A stretch of 64,000 nt of DNA, taken from positions 4,022,001-4,086,000 of the forward strand of contig NZ_CP036275.1 in the NCBI RefSeq assembly GCF_007747795.1. Direction: 5' to 3'. The notes under the pieces were generated by a model. It did not search any database. It had not been told where the DNA came from and saw only the letters and a program-made list of their open reading frames with translations. A program made the translations under genes and the position numbers. The DNA is from Maioricimonas rarisocia. GTDB taxonomy: Bacteria > Planctomycetota > Planctomycetia > Planctomycetales > Planctomycetaceae. Shown piece after piece: positions 59,737 through 64,000 of the stretch (position 1 is its first letter; each line of letters starts with the position of its first letter).

Positions 59737-60652
59737 GTTGCCGATTGTCACCAGTGATCCCTCTGAAGGAGTTGCAGAAGCGAAGCCGGCCCCCCATCGG
59801 CGGCGGCTTCCCAAGTGGCTCAAACGTCCGATGCCATCCGGTGAGATGGCGTACACCAGCCAGGTCGTCGAGGACCTGAACCTCGAAACGGTCTGCGAAA
59901 GTGCCAAGTGTCCCAACCGGACCGAATGCTGGGCCCATCGGACAGCAACGTTCATGATCCTCGGGAACGTCTGCACGCGACCGTGCGGCTTCTGCTCGGT
60001 TCCGAAGGGTAAAACCGAGACGGTGCTCGAGGACGAACCGGAACGCGTCGCCGAAGCAGCCGCCCGCCTGGGGCTCGAGCACGTGGTCATCACCTGCGTA
60101 ACGCGGGATGACCTTCGGGATGGAGGTGCCGAGCACTTCTATCGCTGCGTGCTGGCGGTTCGAGAACGGACCGGTGCCGCCGTCGAGGTGCTCACTTCGG
60201 ACTTCCGCGGGCGTCGGGAGTCGATTTCCCGCGTCGTCGAGTCGCGTCCCGATGTGTTCAATCACAACACCGAGACCGTCCCCCGTCTGTACCATCGGGT
60301 GCGGCGGAACGCCGAGTACCAGCGGACGCTCGACCTGCTCAAGCAGGTGAAGGACGAAGCCCCCGAGATGCCGACGAAAAGCGGCCTGATGCTGGGCCTG
60401 GGGGAATCGATGGACGAGGTGCTGGACGTCGCCGCGGACCTCAGGGCCAATGGCGTGGAAATGCTGACCCTGGGACAGTATCTGCAGCCGACTCAGCATC
60501 ATCTGCCGGTGGAACGATTTGTGCCGCCGGAAGAGTTCGACCTGCTGGGCGAACAGTGCCGACAGATGGGTTTCTCGCTGGTCGCCAGCGGCCCGTTTGT
60601 CCGTTCCAGTTATCATGCCGGCGAAATGGCCAGCGTTCTTGGCCGTGAGTAA
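59729..60652 (+). CDS. lipA: Lipoyl synthase (radical SAM)
   Basis: A 307-residue LipA with every key element: the auxiliary cluster motif CESAKCPNRTEC (C-x4-C-x5-C), the radical SAM motif CTRPCGFC, 'VVITCVTRDDLRDGGAEHFY', 'VFNHNTETVPRLYHRVRRNA', 'KSGLMLGLGESMDEVLDVAA', 'LTLGQYLQPTQHHLPVERFV', and the C-terminal RSSYHAGE serine that ligates the auxiliary cluster. It inserts two sulfur atoms into octanoyl groups on lipoyl domains. The start ATG 59729 overlaps the lipB-like stop by 8 nt, so translation is coupled. It should be active, which contrasts with the altered residues of the genes on both sides. Confidence 0.96.
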   Translation: MLELPIVTSDPSEGVAEAKPAPHRRRLPKWLKRPMPSGEMAYTSQVVEDLNLETVCESAKCPNRTECWAHRTATFMILGNVCTRPCGFCSVPKGKTETVLEDEPERVAEAAARLGLEHVVITCVTRDDLRDGGAEHFYRCVLAVRERTGAAVEVLTSDFRGRRESISRVVESRPDVFNHNTETVPRLYHRVRRNAEYQRTLDLLKQVKDEAPEMPTKSGLMLGLGESMDEVLDVAADLRANGVEMLTLGQYLQPTQHHLPVERFVPPEEFDLLGEQCRQMGFSLVASGPFVRSSYHAGEMASVLGRE

Positions 60653-60911
60653 GCCGGAACGAAAGACGGTCGATCTGCCCGACCTGGGGGCCGGAGATGT
60701 GCCGGTTCGTCTCGTGCAGTGGCTCGTCGAACCGGGGGCTCCCCTGGCCGTCGGCGAACGGATGGCCGAAGTCGTTGTCGGCGGGGTGCTGTTTCACGTC
60801 GAATCGCAGATCTCCGGGATGATCCTCGAGCATCTTGTGGAACGAGATGCACTGCTGAGCGCCGGGCAGCCGTTGTGCGTTGTCGAACCGGACGAAGATG
60901 CAGAGGAGTGA
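60645..60911 (+). CDS. Single lipoyl-fold protein lacking the attachment lysine
   Basis: An 88-residue protein that spans exactly one biotinyl/lipoyl-type hammerhead: 'KTVDLPDLGAGDVPVRLVQW', 'LVEPGAPLAVGERMAEVVVG', 'GVLFHVESQISGMILEHLVE', 'ALLSAGQPLCVVEPDEDAEE'. Where lipoyl domains have E-(T/S)-D-K-(A/V), it reads V-V-G46-G47-V48, so the lipoylated lysine is replaced by glycine. The structural glycines (LGAGD, VEPG, ISG, AGQPL) are kept. The GTG at 60645 overlaps the lipA stop by 8 nt, the same geometry as lipB/lipA; ATG 60615 is an alternative start. It may be a binding partner or scaffold, not a lipoate carrier. No E1, E2 or E3 gene is adjacent. Confidence 0.85.
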   Translation: MSKPERKTVDLPDLGAGDVPVRLVQWLVEPGAPLAVGERMAEVVVGGVLFHVESQISGMILEHLVERDALLSAGQPLCVVEPDEDAEE

Positions 60912-61061
60912 GGCGACGGGATGCTGAGATGCCTCTCGGCCTCTGCATTCTGCGGGTTGCTGTGCGGTGTCATGCGAGCACTTGCAGGTCATCCGGAAGG
61001 ACGTGATCGGCACTGCCGGCCCAGTGTGGCAAACATGGCTTCAACAATGGCATGACCGCGG

Positions 61062-61090
61062 TTGACAGTGCGTCAGGGGACTGCTAGTTT
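61062..61090 (+). promoter_or_regulatory. Candidate sigma70 promoter of the FHA gene
   Basis: A perfect TTGACA (61062-61067), a 17-nt spacer and TAGTTT (61085-61090) in an otherwise empty 399-bp interval (60912-61310). Transcription from about 61097 would leave a leader of roughly 210 nt before ATG 61311; no riboswitch fold was recognised in it. Confidence 0.55.
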
Positions 61091-61310
61091 CAGAGCATCC
61101 CATTTTGTTTCTATTTCTCAGTTTTTCCGCTGGTCGCGATTTCTGCCATCACGAGAACGGTCCGCGACAAGGCATTTCGGTCGCCGTGCTTCCGCTGCTC
61201 CAATACCATTCTGAGAGGCGCATTTTCCTCAGCCGTGGGGCGGCAAGGGCATTCGGCGAAACTTTGTCAGTCCGAACGGGACGTGCGGACACCAGTGGAG
61301 TCAATTTGCG

Positions 61311-62255
61311 ATGCTGCAAGCCGAACTGAAGGTGATCTCCGGCAAGCAGGAAGGGGCGATGATCCCCCTTCCGCTGGGCAAGTTTCTGATCGGTCGCGAG
61401 GAAGACTGCCACCTGCGACCGAACAGCGACCTGGTGAGTCGTCACCACTGCGTGTTCAGTACCGATGAGTACTCGCTTCGGGTCCGCGACCTGGGGAGCA
61501 CCAACGGCACTTTCGTAAACGGTGAGCGACTGCGTGGGGCCGTGATGCTCAATTCCGGCGACCGCGTTTCGGTCGGCAAGCTGGAATTCGAAGTCGCGAT
61601 CAAGGAAGCGGCCAGCGTGGTCGAGCCAGGCGCCGAAGAGACGGCGACCGACGCCTTCAACATGTTGGAAGCCGCGGCCGAAGCGGCCCCCGAACCGGAA
61701 ACCGGTGCGGAAACGCTCAGCGAGATCCCTGCTCTGGACGGGGACGAGACGCGTGCCGGTGAGGAAACGGTGATGCTTCAGGGTGGGGACACCTCGGAAT
61801 CGCTCCCGTCGACACAGCCGCCGCCACCCGATCAGCAGCAGATGGCCCCCCCGCCTGGCTACGGCCAGATGCCGATGGGATATCCGCCGCAGTACATGCA
61901 GTCTCCGTACGGTTATCCCGGCTATCCAATGCCGCCCATGCCCGGGTACTACCCGCAGCAGGCGATGCCGTACCCTCCGATGCAGCAGCCTGGCTACCCG
62001 ATGCCGCCGCAACAGCAGCAGCCGGCTCCGCCGCAGCCTGAGGCTCCGGCACCGGAGTCCTCGAACGACGTCGAGACGTCGGACGGCATCCCGATCCGCC
62101 TGCCTGAGCCTTCGGAAACCGGCGCGAAAGAACCGGAACCGAAGCCGGAGAAGGCCGAAGGGGGCGACAAGTCCGGCAAGGAGTCCCCCACCATGACCGG
62201 GACGGCCGAGGACATCATCAAGCAGTACCTGCATCGTCGTCCCAAGACGTCCTGA
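61311..62255 (+). CDS. FHA-domain protein with Pro/Tyr/Met/Gln-rich tail
   Basis: A 314-residue protein. Residues 5-95 are a forkhead-associated domain: 'GKFLIGREEDCHLRPNSDLV' with the GRE motif, SRHHCVFS, and 'LRVRDLGSTNGTFVNGERL', all needed for phosphothreonine binding. Residues about 100-165 are acidic, and about 165-245 are low-complexity, dominated by P, Y, G, M and Q (for example PPPGYGQMPMGYPPQYMQSP). The last 25 residues ('TGTAEDIIKQYLHRRPKTS') could form a helix. It probably docks onto a Ser/Thr-kinase substrate, as planctomycetes have many such kinases, but no kinase gene is in this window. A promoter-like sequence lies upstream at 61062. Confidence 0.9.
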   Translation: MLQAELKVISGKQEGAMIPLPLGKFLIGREEDCHLRPNSDLVSRHHCVFSTDEYSLRVRDLGSTNGTFVNGERLRGAVMLNSGDRVSVGKLEFEVAIKEAASVVEPGAEETATDAFNMLEAAAEAAPEPETGAETLSEIPALDGDETRAGEETVMLQGGDTSESLPSTQPPPPDQQQMAPPPGYGQMPMGYPPQYMQSPYGYPGYPMPPMPGYYPQQAMPYPPMQQPGYPMPPQQQQPAPPQPEAPAPESSNDVETSDGIPIRLPEPSETGAKEPEPKPEKAEGGDKSGKESPTMTGTAEDIIKQYLHRRPKTS

Positions 62256-62400
62256 CGGACCGCTTACTCCACGGTCATGGAGACTGGAGCACAGGTCCGG
62301 TCGGGCGATTGATCCGCCGTCACGCTGTGCGGTATGCTGAATTTCGAATGTCGCTCCGGTGCGTGAGCGCGGATTCGGGTCGATCTGAGGAGATTGCATC

Positions 62401-62601
62401 GTGGCCGAAGGTACTGAACAGCAGCGACGCTACAAGGAGTTTCTGGATCTGCTGCCACTGACGCTCTCGCTGGCAGGCCTGCCTGAGAGCGAGCATGGTC
62501 GGTACTACAACGAAGAGCAGATCGAAACGCGCCTGTTTGCGGTTCGTCATGCGTACCGGGCCGCACGCGGGCTCGTGCGCGAAATCGTACAGAAGCCGTA
62601 G
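62401..62601 (+). CDS. Small conserved-looking hypothetical protein (66 aa)
   Basis: A 66-residue soluble protein: MAEGTEQQRRYKEFLDLLPL, then 'TLSLAGLPESEHGRYYNEEQ' and 'IETRLFAVRHAYRAARGLVR'. It looks mostly helical and amphipathic. I do not recognise it. The evidence that it is real is the GTG start with GAGGAG 9 nt upstream, codon use like the neighbours, and its position in a gap otherwise empty between the FHA gene and the sigma factor gene. No function is proposed. Confidence 0.7.
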   Translation: MAEGTEQQRRYKEFLDLLPLTLSLAGLPESEHGRYYNEEQIETRLFAVRHAYRAARGLVREIVQKP

Positions 62602-62705
62602 CGGCCGCGGGCCTGCTGATGCCCGGTCGCGGTCTCGGGTCCCCGGGACATCTCCTGAAACCGTGCTCCGTTCTCCGGGGTAGTAGTGGTCAGGAGCTGT
62701 GACGT

Positions 62706-63275
62706 GTGAGCGACCTGAGACAACTCCTTCAACGCTGTCTGGCCGGCGAGGAAGAGGGTGCGCGAGAATTCGTGTCCCGCTTTCAGCAGCCGGTGTTCGG
62801 CCTGTGCTACCGCATGCTGGGACATTTCCAGGATGCTGAGGATGTGACACAGGATGCGTTGCTGCGAGCGCTGCGTCACCTCTCCCGTTGGGATCAGTCC
62901 CGCCCGTTCCGACCGTGGCTGATGGCCATTGCGGCCAACCGCTGCCGGACCGCGCTGGACCGTCGACGACGTCGCCCCCATCCCACAGCCGAGACGCTCG
63001 ACACCGCCGTGGCTCCACCGGAACCGTCCGGAGACCTGGGGGAGGAACTGCAACTCGCCCTGGAGAGTGTCCGCGAAGAACTGCGATGCTGCTTTGTTCT
63101 GTTCTACCAGAACGGACTGAGCTGCGCCGAGATCAGTGAGGCGATGGAGGTTCCCGAAGGAACCGTGAAAACGTGGCTGCACCGGACGCGACGGCAACTC
63201 GCCGAGCGGCTGCGTCAGCGGGGCATTGTCCCGGAGACGACACATGAACTGCCAGGATTTTCTTCGACACATTGA
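62706..63275 (+). CDS. ECF-type RNA polymerase sigma factor
   Basis: A 189-residue sigma-70 family protein with region 2 ('FVSRFQQPVFGLCYRMLGHF', 'QDAEDVTQDALLRALRHLSR', 'FRPWLMAIAANRCRTALDRR') and region 4 ('LESVREELRCCFVLFYQNGL', 'SCAEISEAMEVPEGTVKTWL', HRTRRQLAERL). No region 3 is present, which defines the ECF group. GTG 62706 has AGGAG 9 nt upstream. The 3' end overlaps the next gene by 32 nt, and that gene encodes a membrane protein with a zinc-binding-like N-terminus, so the pair is a probable sigma/anti-sigma module. The signal and regulon are unknown. Confidence 0.93.
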   Translation: MSDLRQLLQRCLAGEEEGAREFVSRFQQPVFGLCYRMLGHFQDAEDVTQDALLRALRHLSRWDQSRPFRPWLMAIAANRCRTALDRRRRRPHPTAETLDTAVAPPEPSGDLGEELQLALESVREELRCCFVLFYQNGLSCAEISEAMEVPEGTVKTWLHRTRRQLAERLRQRGIVPETTHELPGFSSTH

Positions 63276-63987
63276 AGACGAACTGCTGTCCCGTCCGGAG
63301 GCGGCCGTCGAGAGTCTGCGTGCGCACCTCGCCGAGTGCGAGCAGACCACATGCCGCGAGTTCCTCGACGAAGTTCTTGTCGTCGAGCAGGCGGTCCGTG
63401 CCTGGCGGCAACCGATTCCCCAGGTTGACGTGGCCGACGCGGTTGTGTCCCGCTGGCAAGATGCGACAACGCTGCCGCAGCCAACGGAATCGCCTCAACC
63501 GGTCGCGTCACCGGCGCTGCAGCGAGCGACGTCTCCGCCGCCGACGACTCCGGCACCTGCATCGCGATCCTGGCCGGTCGTGCTGGCGGTGGCGGTTCTG
63601 ATGATGATGTTGCCTCTGCTGGTTCCGGACCGTTCCGATGACAGTGGTCCGGCCGTCGCTCCCCCCGTGGCGGTCGTCGAGACCGAGCGTCCGACGGAGA
63701 ATCCGGATCCCGAGCCACGCCTGGCTGATGACGAGCCGCATACGGAGATCGTTCGGGACCGCAGCATCGCGTACTACAATGCGGCCCAGCACGCGACGCG
63801 GATGGTGACGGATGCAGTCGTCCTGGTGCTTCCCGACGACGATCCGTCCAGCCAGTTCGAAGATCCCACACACGTCCCGGAGTGGGTCGGTCGCTGGGAA
63901 GAACAGATCGAACCGCTGAAGACCCAGTTCGACAGTGCCGTCCGTTCGCTGATGGACGTTCTGCCGGAGCCGATGCCGGCAACGTAG
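63244..63987 (+). CDS. Probable membrane-bound anti-sigma factor
   Basis: A 247-residue protein starting MNCQDFLRHIEDELLSRPEA, then 'VESLRAHLAECEQTTCREFL'. Cys3 and H-x3-C-x4-C resemble the zinc anti-sigma (ZAS) motif, except that ZAS usually ends C-x2-C. A Pro/Thr-rich stretch is followed by one membrane segment ('SWPVVLAVAVLMMMLPLLVP', about residues 106-125) and a periplasmic region of 120 residues with no recognised fold. ATG 63244 has GGAG 7 nt upstream and lies inside the sigma factor gene. The arrangement strongly suggests that it sequesters the ECF sigma factor until a signal is received; direct evidence is lacking. Confidence 0.78.
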   Translation: MNCQDFLRHIEDELLSRPEAAVESLRAHLAECEQTTCREFLDEVLVVEQAVRAWRQPIPQVDVADAVVSRWQDATTLPQPTESPQPVASPALQRATSPPPTTPAPASRSWPVVLAVAVLMMMLPLLVPDRSDDSGPAVAPPVAVVETERPTENPDPEPRLADDEPHTEIVRDRSIAYYNAAQHATRMVTDAVVLVLPDDDPSSQFEDPTHVPEWVGRWEEQIEPLKTQFDSAVRSLMDVLPEPMPAT

Positions 63988-64000
63988 GTGCTCGCTGCTC

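Noticed and set aside
61149-62399. A 416-codon minus-strand frame opposite the FHA gene
   Set aside because: Its Arg/Leu/His repeats are the complement of the Pro/Tyr/Met-rich coding region; the FHA domain fixes the real strand.

Overview
The window is one stretch of a high-GC bacterial chromosome, almost certainly from the phylum Planctomycetota (order Planctomycetales; genus not determined). The reasons are families that are largely planctomycete: a PSCyt1/DUF1549/DUF1553 cytochrome paired with a DUF1501 protein, a BBP7-type outer-membrane barrel, a cytochrome c-SUMF1 fusion, secreted prenyltransferase-like toroid proteins and several sulfatases. About 44 protein genes are supported. No rRNA, tRNA, CRISPR array, prophage or transposase was recognised. 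Very long antisense open frames (up to about 1,430 codons) are codon-bias shadows.

Layout. 1-3337: a Lon-type protease cut by the window edge, a small heat-shock protein and a helix-hairpin-helix protein. 3338-4156: a 284-bp-period tandem repeat array holding three 142-bp elements with short terminal inverted repeats. 4157-8135: an orphan molybdenum hydroxylase large subunit, divergent from a secreted Gfo/Idh/MocA oxidoreductase. 8136-9400: a second, nested repeat island. 9401-17690: a minus-strand run of protease and GTPase genes (M16 protease, rhomboid, TGS GTPase, a trypsin/LamG-like/SirB1 chimera, a conserved hypothetical). 17741-22938: a glycosyltransferase, a secreted toroid/HEAT protein, a PEGA protein and a PadR regulator coupled to a membrane protein. 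23127-29009: sulfatase, PSCyt1/DUF1549/DUF1553 and DUF1501 genes. 29194-33377: a cytochrome-SUMF1 fusion between two small secreted Cys/His-rich proteins. 33623-35904: a compatible-solute-type ABC transporter in two genes, the second fusing binding protein and permease.

36359-44617 (plus strand) holds aroB, a fused hydantoinase/5-oxoprolinase, a cyclophilin, fbp and a coupled sulfatase. 44694-54343 (minus strand) holds a phosphotransacetylase-family enzyme, an enoyl-CoA hydratase, metY, glgC, a BBP7 barrel, a MazG-like protein, an M81 peptidase and a secreted hypothetical. 54617 to the end (plus strand) holds a MoeA-PBP fusion, a secreted hypothetical, a lipB-like/lipA/lipoyl-like operon, an FHA protein, a 66-aa protein, and an ECF sigma factor with its probable anti-sigma partner.

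The most unusual signal is the lipoate operon at 58873-60911. The LipB homologue lacks both expected catalytic residues (Lys to His, Cys to Val), and the downstream single lipoyl-fold protein lacks the lysine that would carry lipoate. The lipA between them keeps all its cluster-binding motifs. Other notable points are the two families of intergenic repeats, the reversed domain order in the ABC fusion, and a SUMF1 domain without the cysteines of a formylglycine-generating enzyme.
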